A stretch of DNA of 64,000 bases from Pyropia haitanensis (GCA_008729055.1 SDUX01000002.1:6363485-6427484), one strand, 5' to 3'; shown: positions 40,123 through 51,743, counted from the first letter of the stretch. Notes: generated from the letters alone by a model not told the origin. Made by a program: numbers and translations.

Positions 40123-41057
40123 TCAGGCCTCATTCAGCCGCAGCGCACGGGGCCCAAACGAAAGCACCCGTGGCGGGGAGCACTGCAGCACCACCCGCAG
40201 CGCCCGGCCGCGCTGCATGTCCAGCGGCCGCTCCAGCGTCTCTGCCGCCACCGCCGCCGGCCAGTGGCGGTACTCGTGGACCGAGTGGATGAGGATGCAC
40301 CCGGTCAGCGGGTCGACCATCCAGACCACCTCGGCCAGCGGGAGGCCGGCCTTGCCGACGCGCTTGACCTCATCCGCCGGCCACCGCCACTGCTGCCACG
40401 GCCCCTGCATGCCCTCGCACCGGATGCCCCACATAGCCACCCGCAGCGACACGGCCGCCGTCTCCCACGCGTTCCCCGTGCCGCCGCCGGCATCCAGCGG
40501 CGGGGCGGCAGACGGGGGGGGACTCCCCTCCCCCAACGCGGCCTGGTGCGAACTCCTGCCCAATGCGTGCCAGCTGCGGCGACTCGGCGGTGCGTTCTGG
40601 CCAAAATATTTTCAAACTTTCGCGAGAACTAAGAAAACACGATGCAATCAACAACTCCGACCAGCGACTTGCCGGCAAGATCAAGTCGTCCGGCGCGGGC
40701 CCACACGGTCGGGTATGGCCCAAAATCTGGATGCCGCCTGACGTTCTACCGCCCGCCTCCCAGCCCCGCTGGACCCACCCGGTGGCAGCCGGCCGACGAG
40801 AGTGCCCCACCTGCCCGCCGCCCCGCCGGCAGCGCCACCGCCCAATCCACGCTGTCCACGCGGACGCCGACCGTGCGGTGGCCCGCCGTCGCGGACGCGC
40901 TGTCGGCGAGCGGGCGCGTTGGGGGCTCGACGGCGCCGCGTTGGACGCCGCGCCGCGCCCGGCGCGCCGCCGCTGTCGACCGCCGTGCAGCGTTGGCGGC
41001 CGCGGGCGGCCGGCGGCGCGGGTGCGCCGCCCACTGCCAGCCACGCGGACACAGCAT
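40123..41057 (-). CDS. Unknown protein, possibly mitochondrial, two exons
   Basis: Exon 1 (40811-41057) starts MLCPRGWQWAAH and is rich in Arg, Ala and Ser without acids for 40 residues, like a mitochondrial presequence. It then reads ASATAGHRTVGVRVDSVDWA. A 214-bp intron (donor GTGGGG, acceptor TGGCCAG) joins it in frame to exon 2 (40123-40596), beginning RTAESPQLARIGQEFAPGR. A C run of eight on the minus strand near 40514-40521 then shifts the frame. The rest is a well-structured, Trp-rich sequence: WETAAVSLRVAMWGIRCEG, WPADEVKRVGKAGLPLAEVV, WMVDPLTGCILIHSVHEYRH and ERPLDMQRGRALRVVLQC. Codon choice and the hydrophobic pattern support a real gene of about 235 residues. I do not recognise the family. 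Confidence 0.55.
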
Positions 41058-44000
41058 GCATCGTCACGTTGTCCCCGGGCATGCATCGCGCACTACTTTC
41101 GTTAGCGCGGCGGTGGGGCAAAATCGCCTAACGCGCACCCCCTTTGTTGGACCTTGTTGGGGTCGAGGGGTTACCGGACCGATGGGCGTCCGGTGGGCCC
41201 GAGTGCACCGGCGGAACCGCTCTGCCATGTCACAAACGGTCAGCCGTGACAGCCTTCTGGGCCAATCACAGAGCTCGGATCCGTAGTGCAGCTCCAGGTT
41301 GAGGAGTTGAGACTTGCGGTACTCACGGGAAGGGCAATTCGTCCTCGGAAAAATCAATACAGGGCGGCCGCCAGGGCTGGCGCACAACTATTTCCTGGGA
41401 CCTCTAGGCAACTGCGTTTGTGATGCCCACCGGCCGCCCCGTTTCTGTGCTCCCCGTCACGTGGCTCCTACATGGCGTCAAGAGCACGTTTTATTGTTTG
41501 TTGTATCTGTTGTTGGCGAGCCTCCTCACCGCCCCACCGTAGCGGCGCCCTTCCCGCTGACGGTGGGGAGGGGGAGAAGCCTGCTCGCCTCTCGCACTTC
41601 CCCACATCTCCACCCCCCGCCCACAAGAGCTTTACGCCGTCGCCACCCTCTTGGCAACCCAACCCCCCCACCCACATCAACGCACCCCCCATCTTGAGCC
41701 TCTCTCCCGTCATCGACCCCGCCTTCCATCCTAAATGCTTCTCTCTCTCTCCGAATCCCCTCACTTCTTGCCTCTGGATGCGTCCACCAACTCCAGGCAG
41801 CACAGCTTCACCAGCGCCCCCGTTCATGCCTTGTCTTCTTGACCGATCCACGCACAAAAGACCCACACGCATGCAAAGAACGAACAAAAAAAGAAATACC
41901 AAAACACGCAGCAAAACACACGGCCTAAACACACAGTTAGACACCATGATGCCACTCATGCAGTACGAGGCACAGATGCACAAACAGATACGCGCGTCCA
42001 TTCCCTCCAGCTGCTCGGGACCCCGGCGAGTCATCAAGAACTAGCGCTGGCGCTTCACATCTCCCATAACCTTGCCCAACGGTAGGGCAGACGTGGACCC
42101 GAGCACCTACAGCGATGCCGCCGATGATCGATGTCGACTCGAGCAAGTGGAAGGTCATCGGGAGCCTCGCGGGGAGAGAGGCGAGGGGCGTGCGTGCAGG
42201 CGCGCGTCAGCGTGGGGGACCGTGCCAACTCGGTGTGAGACGGCGAGCGGCGGTTGGAAGCCAGTCTACGGCACGGCCTGCGACTCAAGCTCCAGGGCGC
42301 GCGGCGTCTCGATTCTGAGACGTTGGGATCGGACCTTCTCGAGAAAGAATTTGGTGATCGACTCCGAAGCCTTGGAAGGCAAGTCTGATCGATGCACTAA
42401 TTTGTCACGTCTGCGACCTGCCTATTGGTTGATGAGCCGGAACCTCCCCCCCTCCCCTTACTTGGGGTGCATCCAAGTGTTCCATGAAGAGTGCAGACGC
42501 TGCAACGCCTTCCGTAATTTGCTGCCCGCGAGATTGTCACTCGGCAACCTCGCGGCACGTCACGCGCGGCCGCGTGATCGTCGAAGTGCGGGGAGCTCCC
42601 GAACTCGCCCAGTCACAGGCCCACCACGTGGCGACGAGCCGTTCGTGAGTGGACATAGCGAGGCACAAGGGGCCCCCCGTACATGCCCCAGGCGGCTCGG
42701 GGTGTCCAGAGAAGAGACACCCGAGCTGTAAAGCAGTCGCGTCTCGCGGATCCAAGTATGACTTGTGGGAGACTGTTGACTTGTACAAGCGATGTGTGTA
42801 TGTGTGTGGGCTGTGTAGGCCTTGCGTAGCGGATTCGGGCTTTAGTGACAGTGGCTGCAGCCGCGGGCCCGCGTGGCCCCCTATCCGCCATGTTCCTCGA
42901 CGGCATCTCTCTCGCGCACCGCCATGACAGCGCTTGTCGGTGCTGTCTGTGCCGTCGCCCCCCTCGCTGCCGCTACCCCTGTGCTGCCGCTTCATGAGCG
43001 GTGTTGCGCCCGCCACGCTGGCCCGCCGTCGCTTTAGCGGCCGGCTTGCCCTTCGTACGCAGCGGGCAAGAAAAGGTAGCGTGGGCTAGCGAAGCAACCG
43101 GGAAGCTGTGTGGGCACGGCAGCAACCGCATTGCCAAATGGTCGCGGTGGCCGTGACCAGGTCAGAGGTAGCCAAGTCCTATCTCCGCGCCTGAACTTAG
43201 GCACTTGGATTAAATTTTAAATGTCTTGCGTAAGTTGTTTCTTTAACGGTCCAATGAGAGCGTAGGACTGTTGGCCGTCACCCCGCGACACGCCAGTGAC
43301 ACGGGCGCCCTCACGAGTCTTAGTCGCGGGAGGGGTGTCGTCGCCAGCTCCGGGGTGAGAAACGAGCCCATCGCCAGAGGCAGTCGATGGCCTGCGCGTT
43401 AGGCCAAACTGGGCCAGTCCGGAAGCCAACGAAGGCCCATTCCGATGGGCCGGTAGCCATCGCGCGGCGCGTTGGGCTGCCGATGGGAAACCGGGGGAAA
43501 CGTGACGATGGCTGGGGGGATCCCTTCCATCCATATCCCGCGGGTCCACGCGCTCACCCCACCCGGCCGGCTGCTTTGCCGTCGGGGACGCGCGGCGGAC
43601 GCCCGGGTCCCGCCATCCACCACCAGACCCCCTCCGTCGGTGGTGGACGCGCGTGGCCTACGCGGGACACTGCCGAGCCGTGGGCCGCCACTTGGCACGT
43701 TGCACCTGCGCTCATGACACCCGTGGCTCTTTCCGGTGGACGCTCCCACGGGGTGACGCCGACGAGCCGCCGCGGGCTCTCTCGCCCCGGCGGCTTCCCA
43801 CCGTTGATGCGGGCCGGCAGTGCCCTGCGCCCCGTCTTAACCTCCCCAGACTGCCTCGTGTGGGAACAGTTGATGGACCCGATTTTGATGGTGTAGGACG
43901 CGGTTTTCCCGCCCCAGTACGAGGTCCGAGGGTGACGCATCCAGCCCAGCAATGACTTGCGCGACGGCGCTCATTACAGACGGTGATGTCGTTGGCGGCG

Positions 44001-44487
44001 GCGGGGCGGCGCCAGCCGCGTGAAGGGGGTGGTCCCACCCCGACCTCGGCTATCGGGCAGGCCAGCACGGGGTGTGCCGCGGCGGATCGCCGACTGTTGT
44101 CCTCTCGAAAGCCGCCGCGGCCGCCGCCTCCCGTCCTCCACTCCCTCGCCCCCGTGACGGTGCGCCGTCAGCCGTGGCTGCATGCTGCCTCCTTGTTGCG
44201 GCCGTACATACCCCGCCGCGCAGAATGGGGTGACTCGATATCGTGCGACCGCCGCACGAGGCAGGTCTGCTCGACAAACGGAAGGCGTCTGACGGTAGTC
44301 ACGAGGGGGTGGGTCGCAGGGGCTGCCGGCTTGTCTCTTTTGTTGGTGCCTCCACCGCGCGGCGGACCGCCCCCCGGTCCACAGGCAATGCAACGAGGGG
44401 CCTCGCGCTGGCTGGCTCTCGCTGGCGGCTGCGCGCCCTCCGCGCAACCCAGGACGTTTCGCGGCGCCACCGCTGCTGGCCGCGGCG
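41058..44487. other. 3.4-kb region without a supported gene
   Basis: Composition is less extreme than elsewhere (AT-rich patches near 42400 and 43200). Open frames up to about 210 codons exist on both strands (for example plus 41472-42044 and 42072-42731), but none shows a domain, a transit or signal peptide with a sensible continuation, or biased codon use. The region may be decayed mobile DNA. I found no tRNA or other RNA gene. Confidence 0.4.
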
Positions 44488-44494
44488 TATAAAT
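44488..44494 (+). promoter_or_regulatory. TATA box of the Cys/Lys-rich secreted gene
   Basis: TATAAAT lies 171 bp upstream of the ATG at 44665 inside GC-rich DNA, and the sequence between is a pyrimidine-rich leader. Position and match fit a core promoter. Confidence 0.6.
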
Positions 44495-44664
44495 GCGCGG
44501 TGCACCTCTCCCCCGACGGATAGCCGCGGTCCATCATCGCACACGCCAACGGCTCACCCACCGCACCCCTCGGCGCACTGCATCGCGACCTCGGCACGCC
44601 ACGGGCGCACCCCCTCTGCCTTCCCTTCCCCCCCTCCCCCCCGCACTTCCTTGCCCCTCACGTC

Positions 44665-45321
44665 ATGGCCATCGGGCGCACGACCCGCTGGGCACTGGCC
44701 GCGGTGGCGGTGGCGGTCGCCGCGGTGGCGGTCGCCGCCCCCGCCGCCGCCAGCAGTGACGACGCGTGCGTCGTCGAGACCAAGCGCTGCTGCTGGCACC
44801 CGTACGTGTGCGGCGTGGTGAAGAAGACCTACGTCAAGTTTGTCAAGCACGAGTGCCTCAAGAAGCTTGTCAAGCCCGTGCGCGTGCCCTGCCACTATGG
44901 TGGCGGCGGCCGCTCCTACCGCTTGGCGGAGGTGCCCGACCACGCGGACGCCGCGGACGCCTCCAGTGCTGTCTCGGACACGGCTGCGCCCGCCGACGCC
45001 ACCACCGGCACCACCGACGAGGCTGTGTCGCTGCCTGTCATGGACGCGGTGGCGCGCCGCGCGTACACGTACCGCGACCCGGAGCACAAGCGCAAGTGGT
45101 GCTGGAAGAAGCGGGTCATCGCGTACAAGTCCACCTGCGACAAGAAGGTGGTGCGCGTCAAGTACTTCCCCAAGATCTGCTACAAGAAGAAGTGCACGGT
45201 GGTGGTCCACGGTCACGGCCGCGGGAAGCGGTCGTACGTGGACTACAACCGCGGGGTGGACGATGACAAGGTGGGCGGGGGGGGCGCCAAGGGGTACTTC
45301 CACCGCACGCTCGGGTACTGA
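44665..45321 (+). CDS. Secreted Cys/Lys-rich basic protein
   Basis: A single-exon gene of 218 residues. The N terminus is a strong signal peptide (MAIGRTTRWALAAVAVAVAA...) cleaved near AAASS. The mature protein has two similar Cys- and Lys-rich blocks: residues 33-75 (CVVETKRCCWHPYVC, FVKHECLKKLVKPVRVPC) and residues 145-175 (KWCWKKRVIAYKSTC, FPKICYKKKC). They are separated by an acidic Ala/Asp/Thr linker. Both blocks have paired Cys and alternating Lys/Val, suggesting an internal duplication and disulphide-bonded strands. I recognise no family; a wall-bound or polyanion-binding extracellular protein would fit the charge. TATA box upstream, candidate poly(A) signal downstream. Confidence 0.8.
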   Translation: MAIGRTTRWALAAVAVAVAAVAVAAPAAASSDDACVVETKRCCWHPYVCGVVKKTYVKFVKHECLKKLVKPVRVPCHYGGGGRSYRLAEVPDHADAADASSAVSDTAAPADATTGTTDEAVSLPVMDAVARRAYTYRDPEHKRKWCWKKRVIAYKSTCDKKVVRVKYFPKICYKKKCTVVVHGHGRGKRSYVDYNRGVDDDKVGGGGAKGYFHRTLGY

Positions 45322-45481
45322 GCGGGGGGCGTAAGCGCGGAGAAGACTGATGAGCCTGACGAGGGTGGGGCGGCCGTGAACAGCACGGGGACACGCGGCG
45401 GGCCTGGTGAACGGGAACGGCGGACACAGAGGACACCCGAGTCATAACGGGTACTTGCAATGCGGGCGCTGTGCCCGCATC

Positions 45482-45487
45482 AATAAA
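45482..45487 (+). promoter_or_regulatory. Candidate polyadenylation signal
   Basis: AATAAA occurs about 160 bp after the stop codon of the Cys/Lys-rich gene. It is a rare hexamer in DNA of this composition, so chance is less likely, but use is unproven. Confidence 0.4.
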
Positions 45488-45906
45488 CTCAGCACATGCA
45501 TGTGACAACTCGATACAAGTGACCCATGGCAAGCGCCGCGGCACAGCGGCACTGTTGGTAAACGACGCACACCGAAAGGAGGGAAGCGTAGTGTTCAACT
45601 GCCAGCTAGGCAGCCGTGCGGGGGCGGGCGATCCCACAAAAAAAAACACAACATCGAGAAGCAAGAGGACCACAAAAAAACAAGAGAATCGGTATACGCA
45701 GATAACGCGCATGAGAATGGAAAGAAAAAACTAAGAAGCATCACACACGGAAAGGGCCGCCTCGACCCCCCCCTGTGCATGACCACACACCCTGCCCCCA
45801 ATCCCCCCCCAAGAAGCTTGTCCCCCTCCGCCGGCCCGGCGGACAATCGAGTCCCCCCCCGCTCTCGGAAGGCACCCACCGCTCGTACAGGCCACGTGCC
45901 ACCACC
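45488..45906. other. Convergent 3' spacer, no gene seen
   Basis: About 420 bp between two convergent genes, with A-rich stretches (AAAAAAAACACAAC near 45640) that are probably 3' untranslated or flanking DNA. Confidence 0.4.
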
Positions 45907-46806
45907 CTACTCGGCGTCAAACGACACGACAATGCCGCCCTTCTCCCCCCGCTGGACCATCTTGAAGCCCTCTGTGGAGCGCTCCGGCCCGGCCACCGCA
46001 GGCAGCGCCTCGCGCTTCCAAAACGCCCCATCGCCCTGCTCCTTGCCCACAATGATCGCCGACGCCGGGTACTTGCCCTTCTTCCCCGAAAAGTCCGCCG
46101 CGCCAATCGACGCGAGGTAGGCAGTGCCGGGCACTTCGGTCTGCGGGCGCCCGTCGACGCCGCCCGTCACTGGGTGGTTCTTGATCTTTTGGAGGCGCGC
46201 GTACTCGACGGCGTGCTGGCCCTCGAGCGTCAGCTTGAAGCCCTCGGAGAGGTCGCCCGCCAGCTTGGCCACCGTCGCGTCCGTCACGCGGTCCGAGGCC
46301 GCCAGCGCCGCCGCCCGGTCAGCCGCGCAGGCGGCGCGGAAGGACGCAAACGCCGCCTCCTCCGCCTCGGCAGACGCCTCCTCGCTCAGGCCCGCGTACT
46401 CGGGGTTGTCATAGTTCTTGTCCCACGACCACACCGCGCCGTCCGCCTCGGCGACGCGCGGGTCGGCGGGCGCGTCGTCCGACCGGCCGAGGCCGTCCTC
46501 CACCTGCTGCGGGACGCCCGTCTTGGGCACCAGCACCGCCCCCTTGGAGCTCCGCCCATACATGGCCGACGCGTCGGTGCGCGCGACGCCGCGGGTAAAG
46601 TCGGACGAGCGGCGGAACTTGTCCGCGTAGTAGTTGCCGACGGGCGCCTTGGTCTCGTCCGTCAGGATGGAGTAGTCGCCGTAGCCCATGCGGGGGCCCG
46701 CCGCGACAGCCGCCGCGCCGGGCGCGCGCAGCGCAGTAGTGGCCGACGGGCGCGCCACGGGCGCGCCGCGGAGGACGGTAGCGGAGCTGGGAACAAACGC
46801 CGCCAT
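45907..46806 (-). CDS. Probable plastid-targeted protein, family not recognised
   Basis: An intact frame of 299 residues from the ATG at 46806. The first 45 residues (MAAFVPSSATVLRGAPVARP...) are rich in Ala, Ser, Pro, Thr and Arg without acids, as in plastid transit peptides. The mature part starts near MGYGDYSILTDETKAPVG. It contains YYADKFRRSSDFTRG, WSWDKNYDNPEYAGL, a helical Ala/Glu block, a segment EGFKLTLEGQHAVEYARLQ, and the end RSTEGFKMVQRGEKGGIVVSF. Codon bias is strong and clean, as expected for a highly expressed gene. A lumenal or stromal protein tied to photosynthesis, for example a phycobilisome-associated protein, is a guess from this character and not a motif match. It has a poly-C leader and no introns. 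Confidence 0.75.
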   Translation of the reverse strand: MAAFVPSSATVLRGAPVARPSATTALRAPGAAAVAAGPRMGYGDYSILTDETKAPVGNYYADKFRRSSDFTRGVARTDASAMYGRSSKGAVLVPKTGVPQQVEDGLGRSDDAPADPRVAEADGAVWSWDKNYDNPEYAGLSEEASAEAEEAAFASFRAACAADRAAALAASDRVTDATVAKLAGDLSEGFKLTLEGQHAVEYARLQKIKNHPVTGGVDGRPQTEVPGTAYLASIGAADFSGKKGKYPASAIIVGKEQGDGAFWKREALPAVAGPERSTEGFKMVQRGEKGGIVVSFDAE

Positions 46807-48617
46807 GGTGGTGGTGCGGGTGGGGTAGGGGCCGCGAAACAAGGGGGGGGGGGGGGGAGGGGGGGGGAAGGCGATAGGGAGGGAGGTGGCAAAGGCGCTG
46901 CGGCACGGACAGGGTGGGGTGGGGGGGGGGGGGGGGGGTGTGTACGAGCGGGTGTGGGACACGGCACGCGCACAGCACCGACGCGGAAACCGTTGGGCTC
47001 TGCGTGGGCGACGCTGGTCACCGTGTGGGGGCACAAGCGTGACGCTGGGCGGGTCGCCTGATGCGCTCTGGGGTCCACCAATGGGCCCCTCGGAAAGATA
47101 TCCCCACGGGGATGTGCTCTCAGCAGCACGCTGGGGGAGAGACGCGAGGGGGTCCTGTGGGGGGTCCGAAGGGGGGGGGGAGACCTCCGTTAAAGCAAGG
47201 CTATGATATGAGCCCGCGCAGAGCGTGTCGATCAAACCGGCGCGGGGTGGGACGGGGGGGGGGGTTGCCGGAGCTCCGCGAGGACGTCCCCTCCTTCCTT
47301 TCTCCCGCAGCGACTGGCCCGCCGAGCCGGCCTCGGAGAGCGCGGCGAGATGACATGGGGGGAGCGTGATCTCGGCTGCCTTGGAATCACGGATGTGGCG
47401 TGGGGCCGCCCTGGCCGCACGCTTTGGGCTGTGGGGGGACCGTCCTCCCAGCCAGGGGCTCTGTCGTCCGTCAACGGCAAGTAGCCCTCTACACTGCAGT
47501 AGCTGCCGCCCCACGGAACGGTATTTACCAAGACTCAGAAATACATTGTGTCACCACATCAAAAATCAAGAATTGTCAGCGTATCTCCTGGCTGCCGCAT
47601 GCCACGTGGTCGTCTGCCACGTGACACTGACATCCGCTCACCTTCCACTGTATCACGGACACGGCAGAGACGCGGCTGTCGGACATGGATGTCACGCAAG
47701 ACCAGACAGCCTGGCATCTGGCCTGTCCATTCCGAAAGGCCAGACGGCCACATCTTGGCGTTGACCATACAGTGTGTACGCGGTTATATGACAGGTCCAT
47801 GTGTACAAGTAGCCCACTGAGGTTCATCACTGTACGCCATGTGTACACAGCTGTTCGGGTCACCTGTACATGAAAATACTTTACTTACTTTTGCAAGCCA
47901 AGGACTGCCTTTCGCTGCGGGGCTGCTGGAGAGCGAGCTACCTTGCGTTCCGACCAAGTGCCTGATGGCGGAGGGGGAGGCGGCGACAGGGAAAGAGAAG
48001 AGAGGTTGCTGCACCCCAGCAAAGAACCGTTCCAGAGAAAAAAAAATGTATACATTTTATTCCCCGTCATCTTCCCCACCCAGTACCATATCCACCGTTT
48101 CGTCTATGGCCTCCACATCGTGGGATGATGAAGCGTCAGGGAAGCACCCCGAAATAGATTGCGGCGAACGCCGGCGGGTACATGTATGTACAGTAGCAGG
48201 TGATGTTGCGGGTGGCGGCGCAGCGGACGACGCGGCCGCACCCTGTTTGTCGCTGCCGTATTGCTCGGATGGACTTCGTAACAGCGCGCGCATTTGTCGA
48301 CTCAAATATGTGTTGGGTTTTGTCGCGGAACATTTCTGTCAACCTGAGGACGGATCTCGTGCGATGTGCGGCTCGGTTATGTGAGGGGGGTCATATAATC
48401 AAGCCGCACATAGTCGAATACGGACTGTACCCAAAAGGTGGGAGACGACACAGCACTCTCCATGCCCCTCACGCCGGCCAGTCCGGCACGCGCTCTCTCC
48501 CCCATCCGCCACAGCCGTTGCTCGCGTCGTCCGTGCGCACCAGACGCCGCCGCCAAGCAGGCAGGTCGGATCCCCCCCCCTCCCCTCCCCCCCCCCCCCC
48601 CCCCAGGCCGCCGCCCC
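46807..48617. other. Intergenic, no supported gene
   Basis: Poly-C and GC-rich to about 47500, then AT-rich (47520-48420). A minus-strand frame at 48057-48293 (MRALLRSPSEQYGSD... with an acidic end GGEDDGE) looks somewhat protein-like, but has no partner exon or domain. No RNA gene was recognised. Confidence 0.35.
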
Positions 48618-49361
48618 TCACCCCCGCCCCGTCACCTCGAGCACGTGCGCGAGGAGCCCCACGCACGCGTCCACCACCGTCGACAGCAGGAGGCGGACCA
48701 CCTCTGGGCGCGTCGGGTCGCGGCCGCCGAGCCCCTTCCCCCGCAGCCGGCGCTCGCCACAAAAATCCGACAGCAGCACCACCTTGGCCTCCACCCGCTC
48801 CTCGTGCACGCCGTCGGCGGCCGCCGCGAGGCTCACCACCGCCGTGCGCGTCGGCTCGTCGGCAACGACGAGCAGGTCGTACGTGCCGACGTCCGCCGCC
48901 GCCAGCCGCACCGCCGCGTGGTCCGCGACGCGCAGGCGGCGGCGGTAGGCGAGGCCGTCCGCGACGGCCACCGCCGGCGGCGACCCCGTCACCGCCCGGG
49001 TGCCCGCGGAGAAGCACGCGACCGCCGACGGCGGGATGGAGCGGCGGGCGAGGAGGTCCCCAAAGACCGCCTCGGCCGCCACCGACGTGCACGTGTTGTA
49101 CGTGTCGACAAAGAGGATGGTGTAGGGGCCGCCGCCGCCGCCGCCGCCAGCCGCCGCCATGGACGGCGTCGGGGGGGTCTCCCCGCGGGAGCGGGCGAGC
49201 GCCCACTCGGACAGCGCCGCGTCGACGGTCAGCGGGGGGGGCGGGTCCCCGGCCGCGTCGCCGTCGGGGGGGGACGGCTCCCCGCCAGGCGGCGACGCCG
49301 CCGCGGCCGCCGCCGCCACCGCCGCGTCGCCGGCAACGGCGGCGGCGGCGGCGGCGGGCAC

Positions 49362-49412
<51 letters not shown>

Positions 49413-49615
49413 GGCGGTGGCCCGCCGCGCCGCCGCGCGCGGCGGTGGCCGCCAGCGGCGGCTGCCGCCGGCGGCGCGTCGGCGGCGGCCACCGCACGCG
49501 GCGGCGGCGGCGGTCGCGGCGGCGGCGGCGGCGGGGGGGCGGGTGGCGGTGGTGGGGGCGGCCGCGCGGGGGGGGGGGGGGGGGGGGGGGGAGCCCAGCA
49601 CAGGGCGGCGGCCAT
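48618..49615 (-). CDS. Low-molecular-weight phosphatase-like protein, catalytic residues lost
   Basis: The C-terminal 165 residues have the order of the LMW protein tyrosine phosphatase fold: YTILFVDTYNTCTSVAAEAVF, FSAGTRA, RVADHAAVRLAAADVGTYDLLVV, KVVLLSDFC, GRDPTRPEVVRLLL and VVDACVGLLAHV. In active enzymes the P-loop is CxxxxxRS. Here the Cys is Asp and the Arg is Thr (D-T-Y-N-T-C-T-S), so phosphate transfer by the known mechanism is impossible, while the DP motif of the acid loop is kept. It is therefore a pseudophosphatase, perhaps a binding or regulatory protein. The N terminus is about 160 residues of Ala/Pro low complexity. The likely start (MAAALCWAPPPP, 49615) precedes G/C runs near 49570-49590 that shift frame. 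The organelle is unclear. Confidence 0.7.
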
Positions 49616-51743
49616 GGGGAAGAGGACGGGAAAGGGGGGAAGGGGGGGGGGGGGGGGGGGGGTGTGGCCGCCCGCGGCGTCGTGGCGGTGCGACGGGACG
49701 GGACGGGACGGGCGGGGACGGGACGGGCGGGGGCGGGACGGCCGGGGAGGGAGGGGGGGGGGCGGGAGGGTCTCGGCAGCTCGGCTGGCGGGAGCCGCCG
49801 GAACGCCACGGCACCGCCGACGCGTGCGCGCGGCGACGCGGCGCGCGGGCGGCCGCGCGGCGGGGCGGATCAGCAGCCGTCACAGCGCCCCAGAAGTTTA
49901 CCCGACGGGGTAGCCAAATACATATTCCCGAAAGCATATTCCTTGAGTCGAAAGCACACTTCTTCTGTGTAGACGTTTGTGATCTAGAATTTAAAGCTGA
50001 GCATGTGTCGTGAGTAGGTAGTCATGACTATGCATGAACAATACTGTTTGGCAAGGACAATGCGGGTACATACGCGCAAGTATACTTCCGATCCTGTGTC
50101 TCAAACGTCTGTCATGGTATTTTCCTGCAAGATGTGTTTTATTTGCTATCTGCAGCATCCCCCTGCCCTCCCCGACCGCCAAGCACTTCCGGTGCAACAA
50201 AAAAAAATGGAAGCAGACGAACACGGCAAGATGACAACAGCAGCCAGACCAAGATGGAGCGAGTATGTATCCAAGCGACGCGAGAGGGACGGACAAGGTC
50301 AGTCAGTGTCAGCACACCATCGCAGCACAGAGGATGCTCGCAGCATGAGCAAGTAAGCACACCCCGCATCGCCGGCGGTGCGGTGACCGTTACACCGAGC
50401 GCCCACCCTCTCCCCCCCCGATGGCCGCCCGCCCCTCCCGCGGCATTCCCCCCTCGCTGTCCTACCCCTTCCGCTAGCGTCCGCGAGGAGACCTTGGCCC
50501 ACGCACCTCTCGCGGCGTAGGCTGCAGACCAGTCGGGCACGCCGCCACTGCCGCTGCCGCCGCCACTGCCGCAGCCGCCACCGATGTCGAAGTGGATGAG
50601 AAGGTAGTGTGAAGTGTGAGGTGGGGCGGGGTCAAGAGAGAGGGAGGAGCGGAAAGGGAGGGGGGAGGAGGGTGGGATGGGGAGGACGCGGGACGGGGAG
50701 GGGTGTGAAGAGGAGAAGAGACAGGGAAAGTGGGCCCGCAGGACCCATAAGACATGCAAGGCTCGAAGTAGGCGTCAGTATCATGGCCGCGTCGCATGTC
50801 CGCGGCGCCCCCACACGGGGAGCCGCTCTCCACAGAGACGCGGAGTGGGCTCGCGGCGGCGATGCAAGCAGCGGCAACGGAAACAGAGGCGGAGACGATG
50901 GCGACAGTGGCGGCAGAGACACCGGCGGTGGTGAGCCGCGAGAGGATAGTACACCTCGCCCGTCCCTGCACCTTCCTTCCTGGCCCTTGCCCCATCCTGG
51001 CTCCTTCCGCTCTCCCACTCCCCCTCCGTCCCACCCAAACTTACCGCCAAGAGTGGCCTCGCCAAGGGAACGGCCCACGTCATGCACCGCCGCCTTCGAT
51101 CCCGCCGCACGCGTCCAGGCGGGACGGACAGTGCAGCGCACAAAGCAGAGGGAGGGGTGAAGTAGAAGGGTGGGAGTGGTGGGACAGAGCCCGTGGCGAG
51201 CAAGCGAGGGAAAGGCAGTGGAGAGGCGCACGAGAGGGGGTGGGAGGCGGGGGGGCAGGATGGCAAGGGCGGGATGGGGGAGGATTCGGGGCGGTCGGCT
51301 TGCACTGGGACGACCCAAGGTGGGGAGAGACGTGCAAGCGACCACTTGCACCGCTGCATTCTCGATTCTCAGGAAATGAGGGGTGCCAATTATTGAGTGC
51401 GACTCAACGTGCTGACCACCAACCGGCGACTGCGTGTGGTACCGGTGATGGAGTGGAATCTATCGCGTGAAGAGGAAAAAGCGTCGCAACACAACCCTAT
51501 GGTGGTATATTTGTCAAAATCATGTATTCATTTACCCCGCTAGTTTCAAAACGGGGTGCTGCGGTGCCGGCCGCCCGCTGGGCGGGGCCGCCGCTGCCGC
51601 CGCCGCGGGGCGGTCCGCGGGTGCGCGACGCGGCGGACCAGCACCCCCCCCCCCCCCCGCCGCCCGCCCGCCCGCCCGCCCGCGTCGCGCGCGTCCCCTC
51701 CGTGGCCCCCCCCTCTTGCCCATCCCCCCCTCTGCACACGACT
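49616..51743. other. Divergent intergenic region, no supported gene
   Basis: About 2.1 kb. AT-rich at 49900-50160 and 51440-51540, GC-rich between. Overlapping frames of up to 240 codons on both strands show no domain. It should hold the promoters of the pseudophosphatase and FANCL-like genes. Confidence 0.4.

Noticed and set aside
41472..42044. 190-codon plus-strand frame
   Set aside because: The first part is cysteine/tryptophan-rich by chance and the rest Pro/Ser/Thr-rich; the opposite strand is equally open. No start context, domain or conserved pattern.
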